Of a stretch of 64,000 nucleotides of DNA, positions 52,499 through 64,000 are shown piece by piece. The notes below the pieces were generated by a model. The model ran no database searches and was not told the origin of the DNA. It saw only the letters and a program-made list of their open reading frames with translations. Within the stretch, counting starts at the first letter, position 1, and the number at the start of each line of letters is the position of its first letter. This DNA is from Zasmidium citrigriseum (lineage: Eukaryota; Ascomycota; Dothideomycetes; Mycosphaerellales; Mycosphaerellaceae): positions 310,001 to 374,000 of the forward strand of contig NHNW01000016.1 in NCBI GenBank assembly GCA_002786025.1, read 5' to 3'. Both the position numbers and the translations under genes were made by a program.

Positions 52499-54454
52499 AT
52501 GGCCGACAAAGCAACCACCGATGATAAGGCAGCGCAGCTACGCCGCGAAATGAAAGACCGCTGGCTCAACAACATGAAACCACTGGCTAAGATATCCAAG
52601 CCGGAGCCTGTTGTCGAACAAGATCCATACAACTCCGACGACGAACTTCCACCACCCGTTCATATCCCCGCCGACTTCAAGCCCATCTACGCTTGGGAAC
52701 AGTTCAAACTCCCCAACAACATTCAGCCGAAGCCTGCACTTGACATGTCCGACGCAGACCTGGACTTTACTCTCGACTCTCGCAAAGGCCAAGCCGCGCC
52801 TATGGGTATCTCCTTCTGCCCTTTCCTGGCCGTCACCAAGTACTGCTACAAGTTCGTCCCAAAGAGCTTGATGCAAATGCTGGCAACTGCTTTCTTCGAC
52901 GCAGACAAAATCTGGTGCCGTGACTGGGATCTGTGAGTGTCAGATATTCACCTTCGTTAAACAGAAACCTAACACGTGAATAGCTACTTCGTCTCCACTT
53001 CTTACGGCGGAGTTGTCACCTTCGTCGCCGAACACCAACTCCAAACACTCCTCAACGAGATCAACGACGTCTTTCCGACAGCTGAACTAAAGATCACAGA
53101 CAAGCAGCGCGAGGAAGGTCTTGTGATCGATTTCGACGACCAGCCCAAGGTGCGCTTCTGCTTCTGACGCTTGAACTTCGGCACTGACACTCCACTCCTT
53201 TAGGAACGCCGACCACGCTTTCTCGGCCCTTGCAACTCTCGCGCCAAGCACGCCGCTTGGGTGCATCAACTCGAGACCCAGCCCAATATGGTGATCCCCG
53301 ACGACGGCGACCGCAGCATCGAGGCCTTCAAGGCCAAGATCGACGCAGCAGTTGCACTGAGCAAGAACAAGAGCAAAGCCAGCAAAGCCAAGAAGCAGCA
53401 ACATAACGTCTTGACGCGTCTGGAGATGGGCAAGCAGAGTCTCAGAGCCCAACGCTTCCTCGGCCTGATCCATAAGAATCAAGATACCGAGCTGCCTGAC
53501 ATCAGCAGCCTCAGCATCTCCGAGCCCTTCGACGTCGCCAAGCCAGTTCCCCATCCCTTTGAGGAGGAGCCCATCTTCATCTCCATCGACGTCGAAGCGT
53601 ACGAGAGACCTCCACGTATGGTGACTGAAGTCGGTATCGCCACCCTCGACACCCGCGATCTCAAGAACGCCGCTCCCGGCAAGAATGCCCAAGACTGGTT
53701 CCAGTTCATCCGCGGCCGCCACTTCCGCATCCTCGAGCACTTGGGCAAAGTCAACCACGAGTTCGTCCAAGGTTGTCCAGACGCTTTCGAATTTGGCGAG
53801 AGCGAGAAAGTTCCCGAGCGCAGCATCGCAAGTGTCATCGCCGCCTGCTTCCGCGAGCCCTTCAGCAAGAAGTCCGAAGACAACGAGTACCCAGCGCTCG
53901 GATCAGCAGCATCCACGACGACCGACGCCGAACAACGCAACATCGTCCTCGTAGGCCACGACGTAGGTCAAGACATCGAATACTGCAAACAAATCGGTAT
54001 CAACATCTGCAACCGCGGCAACATCATCGACACAGCCGACACGGTCAACATGTACCGCTCCTACACCAAGGACCCCAACGCACGTTCTCTAGGTAGCATT
54101 CTCTACGACTTCGACATCCCGGGCTGGCACCTCCACAATGCAGGCAATGATGCCGTGTACACGCTGCAGGCTATGCTGGCGATTTGCGTGCAGACTGCTG
54201 CGGGTGGGAAGGAGGCCGAGGAGCTGAGGGAGCGCGAGACGAGGCGAAAGCGCGAGGAGACGTTGGTTGAGGATGCGAGGGAGCGGGCGAAGAATGAGGG
54301 TCAGGGATGGGAGACGAGTAGTGGGGAGGATGGTGGTGTACCGGTTAAGCCTAAGGATGAGGATTTCCGGAAGGAGAAGAAGACTGTTGGGCCTCAGCGG
54401 AAGCAGAATGGTGGTGGCCTGTACACCATGGGCGGAGCGCCTCTCGACGTCTGA
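52499..54454 (+). CDS. Gfd2/YDR514C-like DEDDh exonuclease-fold protein
   Basis: Exons 52499-52932, 52984-53149 and 53204-54454, with GT-AG introns of 51 and 54 nt, give 616 residues. The C-terminal half is a ribonuclease H-like DEDDh domain of the type seen in yeast Gfd2 and YDR514C. FISIDVEAYE supplies Asp329 and Glu331, VGHDVGQDIEYC supplies Asp453, and WHLHNAGNDAVYTLQAML supplies His511 and Asp516. With all four acidic residues and the histidine present, 3'-5' exonuclease activity on RNA or DNA is plausible. The N-terminal half (about 200 residues) has a conserved-looking block (SKYCYKF-like, AFFDADKIW) of unknown role. The C-terminal 90 residues are charged and disordered. Gfd2 in yeast is linked to mRNA export, which gives only a loose hint. 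Confidence 0.82.
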
Positions 54455-54574
54455 GGTCTCGAAGGGTTGGACTTGTAAGATATGAAGGCATCGCGAGGGT
54501 CTCTTGCATTCAATCGAGATCCAGCAAATAGCGTGTAGAATACCACGGGCAATGCATTTTCCATATTCAGACTC

Positions 54575-55249
54575 CTACATCCCACCTCCACCAGTCGCAC
54601 ATCCCAAACACACCCTTCGATCTCCTCTGACAGCACAAGTATCACAAACCCTCCTCTTACACACAAAACAACCCGTCTCTTCAGCGAACATCTCCTCGTC
54701 AATCTCCATCGCCTCATCATGTCGTAAAACCCCATCACAATCCTCGCAGCGCATCGTCGTCTCCGTCTGCCCGTGATCGATCACCATGGGTATACACGCG
54801 GGAGGCTGTTGCGGTATTCGCCAGAAGGAATGCAGGGTACTTCGTTGCGGCTGCGGCTGTGCCTGCACTTGTACAGTATTCGACGGCTGCGGCGAAGCAT
54901 GAGGATGTTGTCGTTGCGCTTGGTATAATCTGTTCATCGTATTCTCTGCCCTATGTCAGCACCTCACCCTTCCTCTAAATCAGAATGTAACGAACTCACC
55001 AAAAACAACCCCCTCCTCAGGCCTGTCATCCCGATGGCGTTTCCTCGTCCGACTGTTCAAATGCTGACTGCTGCTCCCTTCATCGTATGTCGGGAAGGAC
55101 CAGGTGGGTTTCTGGTAGAGGGGTTCGACGGGTTTCGTTTGGGTGTAGAAGGAGGGGAGGGGGCTTGATGATAGCGTGGCGTCGCTGCTGGTCGATGAGG
55201 GGGTCGGCGAGGCGAATGCTGGAGAGGAACGTTTGCGTTTGAGACCCAT
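54575..55249 (-). CDS. Cys-rich zinc-binding-like protein, unknown function
   Basis: Exons 55249-55000 and 54945-54575, with a 54-nt intron, give 206 residues. The N-terminus is basic and Ser/Pro-rich (MGLKRKRSSPAFASPTPSSTS), with KRKR fitting a nuclear signal. The middle is Gln/Pro-rich. Near the C-terminus RCEDCDGVL, CFVCKRRVCDTCAV and RRVCLGC provide four CxxC pairs (one shared), enough for two zinc ions in a RING- or B-box-like cross-brace. I do not recognise the exact family. The gene is divergent from the MEMO1 homologue with 261 bp between starts. The start at 55249 follows from the good ATG context and the basic N-terminus. Confidence 0.65.
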
Positions 55250-55510
55250 ATTGTACAGATGCTGTGTATTGGTACAGTTGTAATCGTACAGAGTGGGATG
55301 TTGGTCGTTGATGTTCGTGATTAAGACGCGGAGTCCCTCGAAGCTCATCAGGCACGCGTCTGAGCGCGCCGCTCACGACGGGGATGGCACGGACATCCAT
55401 GACGATCTCCCGCGTCTTAATGAGGCTCAATCAAAACCCCAATCAATCCAATCAATACCTCCACTTCCACTCCAACTCCACCTCCTCTCCTCACCACAAC
55501 ACCGCCGACA

Positions 55511-56776
55511 ATGTCCGCCGGCCAAATCATCCGCTCCGCCACCCACGCCGGCTCCTGGTACACCGACTCCGGCATCCAACTCTCCTCACAACTCGACGGC
55601 TGGCTCGATGCCGTCGAAGCCCCGGTGAAATGTATCGGTCCGCAGTCTGAAGGGCAGACGGTGGGTGAGGTGCCGATTCCGGGGGCGAGGGTGATTATTG
55701 CGCCGTGAGTTAACGTGAGGGGTGTCGAGGGTACTTATGGGTGATGAGACTGAGTTGTGTTGTAGGCATGCGGGATATTCGTATTCGGGAGCGGCGGCGG
55801 CGTGGGCGTATAAGGCTTGGGATGTTAGCAAGGCGTGAGTTGTTTTCATTTGTCTTTTTTGTTGGACTATTTTGGAGCTGCAAGAATAGCTTTTGCTTCC
55901 TATCGACTCCACATGGAAGGAAAAACTATCTATTTCAATCCCCCCTTCCAGCCTCATCGAACATTTGTCAGATCACCTTCTGACGAACAATTACAGCAAG
56001 AGAGTCTTCCTCCTCGGCCCATCTCACCACTTCTACCTCTCCAAGGCCGCACTCTCCCGCTGCACTCAATACGAAACACCCCTCGGAAACCTCGACATCG
56101 ACCGCGAAACAACAGCTAAACTCCACGCCACCGGCCAATTCCAATGGATGAGCCAATCCGTCGACGAAGACGAGCACAGTCTCGAAATGCACCTGCCATA
56201 TATCTTCAAGATGCTCTCAAGGTAAGTGACTCATGACCTCTCCTCATCATCATACTGACGAGTCATAGAACATTCGGCCCCAACCCAGCCTCCTACCCAC
56301 CCCTAATCCCCATCCTAATAGGCAACACCTCCCCATCCACCGAATCAACATTCGGCCAAATCCTCGCCCCCTACCTCTCGGACCCCACAAACGCCTTCGT
56401 AATCTCCTCCGACTTCGCGCACTGGGGTCTCCGTTTCCGCTACACCTACTACCGGCTCTCCCCCACAGCCCCTTCCACGCAACTCTCCCAATCCGCCAAA
56501 GCCCCCACAAACCCTCCAATCCACGAGTCCATCAAAGACGTGGATTTCGAGTGCATGGGCGCGTGTGAGGGCGGGAAGCATGAGGAGTGGTTGGATGTGC
56601 TTGAGAGGACGGGGAATACGGTTTGTGGACGGCATCCGATTGGGGTTGTTATGGCTGCGATGGAGGAGGTGGGTGCGGAGGGGAGGTTTCGGTTTGTGAG
56701 GTATGAGCGGAGCAGTGAGGTGAGGAGGATTGGGGAGAGTAGTGTTAGTTATGCGAGTGCTTTTGCTGTGGTATGA
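55511..56776 (+). CDS. MHO1: MEMO1 homologue (Mho1)
   Basis: Homologue of the MEMO1/AmmeMemoRadiSam MEMO family, whose human member binds copper or iron and affects redox signalling and cell motility. Exons 55511-55704, 55766-55834, 55952-56221 and 56269-56776 give 346 residues. The second intron (117 nt) is longer than others in the window. Metal-site blocks are HAGYSYSG (His at about 66), LGPSHHFYL, and CGRHPIGVV (Cys late in the protein). DEDEHSLEMHLPYI and VISSDFAHWG are also typical. The N-terminal RSATHAGSWYTDSG is the standard family start. No signal peptide. Length is slightly above that of the human protein because of an insert after SSDFAHWG. Confidence 0.92.
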
Positions 56777-57413
56777 CGCATGAAAGTATGAGCGATGTTG
56801 TGAGGGAGGCCTGTTGGAGCGTATGAGAGATGATAGAAATGAGTACCACGAGAGCATATTTTTGGACTTCTGATTTCTCCTCTCGCTTTCGTGAACCTCC
56901 ACGCGGACATGCCATTGTGCGCAAACAACGGGCATAACGATGAGAAAGCAGGCACGCAGGCATAAATTCTTTTCTTTGAAACCAAACCAGCTCAATATCC
57001 ATCTCCATTCTCTCTTTCTGCACGACTTCTCCAGCTCAACAGAAACCACAAGATACAATTCTAGACACGTTTCATGGAGATCGAGCAGCAATCCATCCCC
57101 AAGCCCACTCGACTTGACTCTCTCCGCCCATCGTAAAGCTCACGAGCAGCTTAGTCTCATCCGATTTCGTGGAGATTAGGGAGGAACGTGGGCCAGTGAT
57201 GCTTGCGAGTGTTCGATCCCCGCCGTCGATGGCATCTCTAAAGTTGTTCAAAGGACTTCAAGCAGCACAGCGTCTACGCGTGATACGGGAATAGATTGAC
57301 AGGTTCAAAAATTTCATCTCCGATATGGCTTCATATCATTACCCCGTCCTACTAATACATCCCTCTCCTTCTCAGATCTCATTCAGGCCTGCATCTCCAT
57401 CCCATGATCCAAT
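56777..57413. other. Convergent intergenic region
   Basis: About 0.64 kb between the MEMO1 stop and the RNA triphosphatase stop. It must hold both 3' UTRs. No gene, repeat or RNA feature supported. Confidence 0.4.
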
Positions 57414-59663
57414 TCACTTCCTGTTCTGTTTCACCAAAAACATCATATTATCCACAAACCCATCCACCAAATTAAAGTACGCATTCGGCCGCTGCTGCTT
57501 CAACGCCTCGTACTGGTCAATCAACTTTTTGGAATCCATCTCCAACTCCAGCTCGTATTTCGCTGGCTTGCGTTCGCTCTCGTTGGTCGCGACAGGGTCG
57601 ACCCTTGTGAGATCGACCGTGTATGTCCCGAGGTGTCTGTAGGACATTCGGTCTTTTCGTCGGCCGGGTTGGCCTGGTTGGTCGGCTGGGTTTGCTGTCA
57701 TGAAATCGGCGTCGAAGCCGGGCTTGTCGAGGTTGACTTCGAGGTTCATGGAGATGCGGACATCGTAGGGGTCGGTGGCGCCGAAGATGTGCAAGTCTTC
57801 GCCCAGCTTCACTTTCACGATTCTCGCCCTCACTTCGCCTGTCTGAGTATCGGTGGACGTGCGCATGCTGAGTTGACGGTTGCCCCGTCGCTTCGCCGCC
57901 GCCGGCGGGAGGGTGCTGATGCCGGCCTCGTTCAGGACTCGAAACGTGTCGATCTCGCGGATATGGACATAGGTGACGGGACTACGGCCCTTCTTATTGT
58001 ACGCATCCTGTAGGGCGCCATTGAGAAATTCGTTCATGTTTTTATGCTCGACCTGTGTGACGTTAGCAGATGTCGCGACCATGAAGCAGGGGCAGGCTCA
58101 CCTCGTTCATTTCACTTTGAAAGTGAAACCTCTTGTTGGTAGTGGCGTCGAGAACGCAGGTGTTTCTCACAGGGAGAGCGCATCGGTAGCCATTCTCGTC
58201 GGTAAGCGTTCCTATCTTGGCCTCTATCTCGATGGTCGCATCAGGTGAGCTCAGCCCAGCATAGGCCTCGAGCTGCTGGAAGAGCCAATCCGCTATGGCG
58301 CGGTTGAAGGTAGGAACGGTCACATTCCACTTAAGCGACTTCTCCCAGTCGCCAAGGATTTTGCGTGCGTGAACCAAGTCCGCGTCCACGGGAGGATCCC
58401 TCTGCCAGGGAGGGACCTCTCTGGAGCCGTTCATGTGAGGTTGATGCGGCCGGGGAGGCTGCTCCACCTTGGGAGCGCGATTCGGCGCATCTGATGCGTT
58501 GTAGCGCGGGTTCTCTGGTGATAATTGCGCCCATATCGGGCGTTCTCTGTACTTTCTCACACGCTCGCGCTTGGCGGGGCGCTCGCTGGTGAGGTCGTCG
58601 CTCGCAGGACGCTTGTTCGCTGTACACAGTTAGCATGTGGGCTTTCTCTTCCGACGGCGATCCCCGTCAATCTCTCAGACCGATCGTCGGTCGGTCGACG
58701 ATCAGAGAGCATGGACGCAGTGCGATCTCTGGGGATCAACGTACCTGTGGGAGCCATGTTGTCTGTGTGAGGATCTGTGCGATGTGGTTCAGATTTCACA
58801 GGTGCAGGTTCCGTGTCCTTTATGGCCGGCGGAGTGAAAGATTTCAGTAATAGACCTTCTTTGTGCTGGTCACTGCTATATCCCTGTGCCTGATTGGCTG
58901 AGCCGAACAAAGGCGCAGGTGAGCTTTCGTGACCTGTGGTAGACGGCTGATTGGACAGGCGTGGCTGAACCACTGTCTTGGGACTGACAGACTCACTTCG
59001 CTCACGCTCGATCGAGTTGGAAGTCGTTCTTGGCTGGGACTGAGACGGTGGATAGGGAGCTGCTGAATCCAGTAGATTCCCGATGCTCGGATGGTGTTGT
59101 GCTGGCGAGCCTGAAGTGATGCTACTCGAGGCACCGGAATAGGCTCGCTGATGGTTCAGAGTGCTAAGGTCTAGCTGTTGGCTTGAATGTCGCTTCGGGA
59201 GTTGCGGAGGGCCCAGTGGGGTGTGGGGTTGTGATTGCTGGTAATGAGGCGGCGGTGGAGGTGGGTGTCCGATAGTAGCCATTGGACTCTGTCGCAACGA
59301 GTGAGGCGTGTGGCTTGCATGTGACGGCGGAGTGGGTGAGAGCGAAGCGTTGTGAGGCATGCCTTGATGCGACTGGTACTGGCTCAGAGACGGTGAGGGT
59401 TGAGCGTAGCCGTGACTTGGAGGTCTCGCGCCAGGGCTTGTCGCGGAGTATGGCTCATATCCACGGTACGGTTGTTGTTGGTGACCTGGGTGTTGCAATG
59501 GTGGTGGCTGTTGCTGAGGGAATGGGTACTGTCCTCCGCCTTGAGGAGCGTGCGATGGAGTGTAGAGTGGGGTCTGGCTTGTCGGGGTCTGTGATGGTGG
59601 CTGCGAGCTGCTAGATTTCTTGGGCGGCGCATCACTGTCGTTCAGCATTCCGGCGAGATCCAT
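57414..59663 (-). CDS. CET1: mRNA-capping enzyme subunit beta (RNA 5'-triphosphatase, Cet1)
   Basis: Predicted nuclear enzyme removing the gamma-phosphate from nascent mRNA 5' ends, the first step of capping. Exons 59663-58745, 58619-58102 and 58052-57414 give 691 residues; the first intron (125 nt) is long for this window. The N-terminal 300 residues are Pro/Gln/Ser-rich and disordered. After KRPASDDLTSERPAKRERVR the conserved part begins with RKYRERPIWAQ. The tunnel-fold catalytic domain carries the paired Glu motifs IEIEAKIGTLTD (beta 1) and KYELELEMDSKKL (near the end), which bind metal, plus MNEFLNGAL and YRHLGTYTVDLTRVD. The enzyme class is the metal-dependent fungal type, unlike the cysteine-phosphatase type of animals. 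The frame start at 59663 gives MDLAGMLNDSDAPPKK. Confidence 0.93.
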
Positions 59664-60567
59664 GATGTGCGATGTATTGCTATCTGCGTGCTCTTTGCCT
59701 GCGACCGGGGCTGCTCAACGGGTTGTGCGAGGCAGAGATGGAGAGCCAGCTGCGGGGATCATGTGCGAAGTGAGGGCGTGGCAGAGGAGGCCATTCAATG
59801 TTGGGCAGTCGCTATCGGCGGCGCAAAGGAGTCGCGGTCTCGCGATCAGGAGGTGCGACTGAACGGAGGGCAATCGCGATGGCAGCTTCGGCGGCAGGCA
59901 CGGGCGCGGGGATCACGCGACGGTCGATTCGACGTTGCGACGGCGGGAGTGAAGGCGCAAGTGACATGGAGATGTGAAGATTGACGGAGGAGACAGAGGA
60001 GCTGCGGCCCTTGGCAAGGGCAACGGTGGGGACGGAGAGTGGTTTGTTCAAGCCCGTCACCAGGACGCTGGCGATTCGGGAGTGGATTGAGAAGCAATTA
60101 CAAGAGAAAATGGATATAAACAGTCTATCGAGCAGCATCAAACATCCAAACCACGAGCTGCAGTCGGCAGAGACGTGTCGTCCCCCGAACTCTGCGCCGC
60201 AAGTCTCGTGCCAAGCACAGTCCCGTTCGGGCCTAGCGACGCCCGATGACATGCGCGTGAAGCTGCCTTCAGTCCGCTGCTGTTGCTGCTGCTGGCCTCT
60301 CGGTGATCACGAGCAACACCACCACCTTCCATCCCCCATCAACACACCACCGCCCGCACACCGCTCATCGCCAGCGACGTCCTTCCCGACCCCTCGACGG
60401 TCCTTTCTGGCCATTTGATTCACCCCCATCCATCGCCAGACGCCGCCTCCATCAACTCCGGCGCGGCTTGTTTGGGGCTCCCTATCTCCCCGACCTGTCT
60501 CGGAGACTCGCCCTCCATCGACCGCATCAACACACAGTTCGAGAAAGAGCAGCACAATCACGGCAGA
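59664..60567. other. Divergent region between CET1 and RPN2
   Basis: About 0.9 kb between divergent start codons. Near RPN2 the sequence is C-rich with many CCA/CCC triplets (60300-60500), as in long fungal leaders. I looked for a PACE-like proteasome element (GGTGGCAAA) and did not find an exact copy. Confidence 0.4.
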
Positions 60568-63500
60568 ATGGTCGGCCTCACTTCTGCTGCCGGCCTGGTG
60601 GGCTTCTTGTCCGAGCCAGACCCGGCGCTGCAGGCCTTTGCGCTCGAGCGACTCAACTCGCAGATTGACGCCGTGTGGACTGAGGTATCCGGTTCCATCG
60701 GTCAAATGTACGTTCAGAATCACCGCATCATCGTAAATACCGTCGTTCTTAAGAGAGATGACATGTCACGCGAATGGTGGCGTTTGTGTGTGACCGGAGG
60801 CTGACAACGCAACAACAGAGAGGCCCTCTACGAAGACGAATCTTTTTCACATCGCGAGCTCGCCGCTCTTGTCCTATCGAAGGTTTACTACCAGCTGCAA
60901 GAGTATGACGAATCCATGGTCTTCGCTCTGGGCGCGGGCAAGCTGTTCAATCTCGACAACGCCGGCGAATACGAAGAGACCATCGTGGCAAAGTGCATCG
61001 ATACCTATATCTCACTCTGCGCTCTCCATAACCCTCCCGCTCCTGCCTCTGGAAACGCCCGTCATGGTTCAGCCGATTACGACAACGCCAACCCCGCCGG
61101 AAGCTCGCCCACCACCCCCTTCTCCCAGTCCGCCATCCCGTCCAAGTCACTCCTATCGCGCGAGGGAGAGAAGGCATGGGATTCATCTGCACCAGGTGGT
61201 GGCAATGCTGGTGTCCCAGGCGCACACCCACATCCTTTGACTTTGCCCAACCCAGTCAAGAAGAACCTGCAGACCGTCATCAGACGAATCTTCGAGAGCT
61301 GCTACGAGGTTGGCGCTTACAAGCAGGTTGTAGGTCTTGCGGTGGAAGCTCGAAACATGGAGGTCCTGAAGGAGGCAATCTTGCGGTCTTCGCAGGATGA
61401 GAAGAGCAAGGGCAAGAAGGCTGCTACTTCGGGACCTGGCCAAGCAGAGGTATGCAGAGATACAACCTGGCAATGTGGAGTTGGTACTGACAGTATACAG
61501 GACGTGATGGAGTATGTTCTTGACATCTGCATGAACGTTGTGCAAGAGCGTGGATTGCGAAACGAGATCTTGAAGCTCATCTTGGACATGCTCAACGAGA
61601 TCCCCAGCCCCGACTACTTCGCCATTGCACGATGCGTCGTCTACCTGAACCAGCAATCCATGGCTTCGAACATGCTCCGTCAGCTTGTGCAGAAAGGTGA
61701 TGGCAAATCACTTGCGATCGCCTACCAGCTCTCCTTCGATCTCTACGAGAACGGCACGCAAGAGTTCCTGCAAAAGGTTATGGACGAGCTACCTGAGGAT
61801 GAATTCGAGAAGACGGAGGAACCAAAGATGAACGGCAGCGCCGTTCGACCCGCCACACCACACCCGAATCAAAACGACGATGCCACCGAATCCGATCAAC
61901 TCCTCTCAGAGCTCAACGACTCTGCTGGCGCACCTCAGACATCCACTATTGTCGCCTCGAGAACCAAGCCGAAACCTGAGACGGAAGATCAGCAGAAGGC
62001 GTTTGCATCAATTCGAGACATCTTGCGAGGCACAAAGAGCATTGAATTGAATCTAGAGTTCCTTTTCAGGGCAGCACACACCGATCGCGCCATCTTGAAC
62101 AAGATTCGGGATTCTCTCGAAGCGCGCAACTCCATCTTTCACACTTCGGTCACATTCGCCAACGCATTCATGAACGCCGGCACGACAGTAGACACTTTCT
62201 TCCGGGACAACTTGGAATGGCTGGGCAAGGCCGTCAATTGGAGCAAGTTCACCGCGACTGCTGCGCTGGGTGTCATCCACCGAGGCAACCTCAACAACGG
62301 TCAGAAGCTCTTGGAGCCATACCTGCCCAAGGAAAACTCCAACTCCGGCGCTGGCAGCACATACAGCCAAGGTGGCTCGCTTTACGCCCTCGGCCTAATC
62401 TACACCAACCACGGCACCAACGTGCTCGATTACTTGCGACGCCAATTCAGGGCCACGCAAGAAGAGGTTGTGCAACACGGTGGTGCTCTCGGTCTGGGTG
62501 TTGCTGGCATGGCCACCGGATTAGACGAGATCTACGACGAGCTCAAGAACGTGCTCTACGCAGACTCCGCCATCAACGGTGAAGCCGTTGGTCTGGCCAT
62601 GGGTCTGGTCATGCTCGGCACTGGCAACGCTCGCGCCGTTGATGACATGATTCAGTACGCCCACGACACCCAGCACGAGAAGATTGTGCGAGGTCTGGCC
62701 ATGGGCATGGCCCTGATCATGTACGGCCGGCAAGAGGGTGCTGACGACCTTATCGCCACCCTCCTCGAGGACACCGACCCAGCACTGCGATACGGTGGTG
62801 TCATGACCGTCGCGCTTGCTTACGCAGGGAGTGGCAGCAACAAAGCCGTGAGACGATTACTGCATCTCGCTGTCTCGGACGTCAGTGATGATGTGAGGAG
62901 AGCCGCAGTCATGAGCTTGGGCTTTGTGCTCTTCAGGAAGCCCGGCAGCGTCCCAAGAATGGTTGAGCTGCTGGCCGAGAGCTACAACCCGCACGTCCGG
63001 TACGGTGCTACAATGGCGCTCGGCATTGCCTGTGCCGGTACTGGATTGGATGAGGCCATTGATCTTTTGGAGCCAATGATGAAGGACTCTGTCGACTTCG
63101 TCCGACAAGGTGCCTTTATCTCGCTGGCCATGATCATGGTGCAGCAGAACGATGCCATGAACCCCAAGGTCAGCGCTCTCCGGAAGCAGCTTCAGAAGGC
63201 TGTTGCCGACAGACATGAAGATGCCATGGCCAAGTTCGGCTGTGCTCTCGCCCTTGGTATCATCGATGCTGGTGGCCGAAACTGCACAATTGGCCTCCAA
63301 ACGCAGACTGGCAACCTCAACATGGCTGCCATTGTCGGCATGGCTGTCTTCACACAATACTGGTACTGGTTCCCTCTCACACACTTCCTCGCACTCTCCT
63401 TCTCGCCGACCTCGATCATCGGAGTCGACTCGGATCTGGAGATTCCGAGCTTCAAATTCCACAGCAACACCAGACCGAGCATGTTCGACTATCCGCCAGA

Positions 63501-64000
63501 GGTCGAGGTCAAGACTGAGGAGGCACCCGAGAAGGTCAAGACGGCAGTGCTGTCCACCACGGCCCAAGCGAAGCGAAGAAAGCTGGCCAAGGACCGACAA
63601 AACCGCCGCGAGAGCATGGACATTGACGCTGCACCCACGACTCCAAAGCCGGATGCCGACGGCGAGAAGATGGACACTGACGATAACGTCGTCGACACCA
63701 GCAAGACCGCTGAGGAGAAGGAGAAGGAAGCCGAGAAGGAGAACAGTAAGAAGAAGATCGAGAAGGAGAAGGTTGGCTACGACCTTGAGAACATGAGCCG
63801 TGTCTTGCCGGGTCAGATCAAATACATCAGCTTCCCAGCTGATGGCCGGTATCAGCCGGTCAAGAAGGTGAGCTCAGAAAACCCCTTGCGAAGGAAAGCA
63901 AATACTAACATGTTGCAGCCCACTGGCGGTGTCATTCTCCTCAACGACACCCAACCCAGTGAATCCAAGACGCTCATCGAGCTCAAAGCCAAGAAGAAGA
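60568..64000 (+). CDS. RPN2: 26S proteasome regulatory subunit Rpn2 (partial, runs off the window)
   Basis: Predicted largest non-ATPase scaffold subunit of the 19S regulatory particle base, which holds Rpn13 and contacts the ATPase ring. Exons 60568-60707, 60819-61449, 61501-63867 and 63919 to beyond 64000; about 1070 codons are inside the window. The N-terminus MVGLTSAAGLVGFLSEPDPA is typical. Helical N-terminal repeats lead to the proteasome/cyclosome (PC) repeats at about residues 480-860, seen as ALGLIYTNHG, GLAMGMALIMYG, AVMSLGFVLFRKPG, ATMALGIACAG and CALALGIIDAGG. A Lys/Glu-rich insertion (EKEKEAEKENSKKKIEKEK) precedes YDLENMSRVLPGQIKYISF. The first intron is 111 nt, others 50-51 nt. 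The C-terminus, with the Rpn13-binding tail, is cut off by the window edge. Confidence 0.96.

Noticed and set aside
57201..57225. GTTCGATCCC resembling a tRNA T-loop
   Set aside because: The flanking five bases do not pair, and no acceptor stem or anticodon arm can be built around it.

Overview
This window looks like an ordinary stretch of a filamentous ascomycete nuclear chromosome, most likely a Dothideomycete (placement inferred, not tested). Genes sit on both strands without operons. They carry short GT-AG introns (mostly 47-60 nt) and start at ATGs in CA-rich contexts. The protein set is typically fungal: Sam37, Mak21/Noc1, mitochondrial prolyl-tRNA synthetase, Cet1-type RNA triphosphatase, Efm4, PIG-S, a Gfd2-like nuclease, GT71 mannosyltransferase and DUF4246. 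I rebuilt exon structures by eye for about 26 genes; every junction I give uses GT-AG and keeps the reading frame. I saw no tRNA, rRNA, CRISPR array or recognisable transposon.

Layout. 0.4-13.5 kb: MFS transporter; fatty-acid transporter/acyl-CoA synthetase; Sam37; a His-, Asn/Gln- and Cys-rich protein of unknown function; an SP-rich basic/acidic protein; a zinc alcohol dehydrogenase without the structural-zinc cysteines; a GT71 glycosyltransferase. 13.5-23.3 kb: ATP-grasp enzyme, a 72-residue membrane protein, a DUF4246 protein that reads like a 2-oxoglutarate/Fe(II) oxygenase, a small ABM-like protein, a GPI-type surface protein with EHGSW repeats and a Met-rich segment, and a small possible gene. 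23.6-36.4 kb: Mak21 and mitochondrial ProRS from one short divergent promoter, an FAD monooxygenase, an F-box protein, a single-pass PPxY membrane protein, and a thioredoxin with an unusual CSQC active site. 36.4-39.3 kb is a gene-poor stretch holding an 83-bp tandem duplication and a 57-bp direct repeat pair.

39.3-64 kb: a PXB/DUF3818 protein divergent from Efm4; a 3.4-kb gene-poor stretch; a secreted bilirubin-oxidase-type multicopper oxidase; fumarylacetoacetase; PIG-S divergent from a Gfd2-like DEDDh nuclease; a Cys-rich zinc-binding-like protein divergent from a MEMO1 homologue; the mRNA 5'-triphosphatase; and the 26S proteasome subunit Rpn2, which runs off the right edge.

Most genes are unrelated housekeeping or metabolic genes, so I see no biosynthetic gene cluster and no convincing new multi-gene system. 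The most unusual material is at the level of single proteins (7441-8214, 22166-22804, 17180-19406, 34120-35671) and in the repeats of the 36.4-39.3 kb gap.
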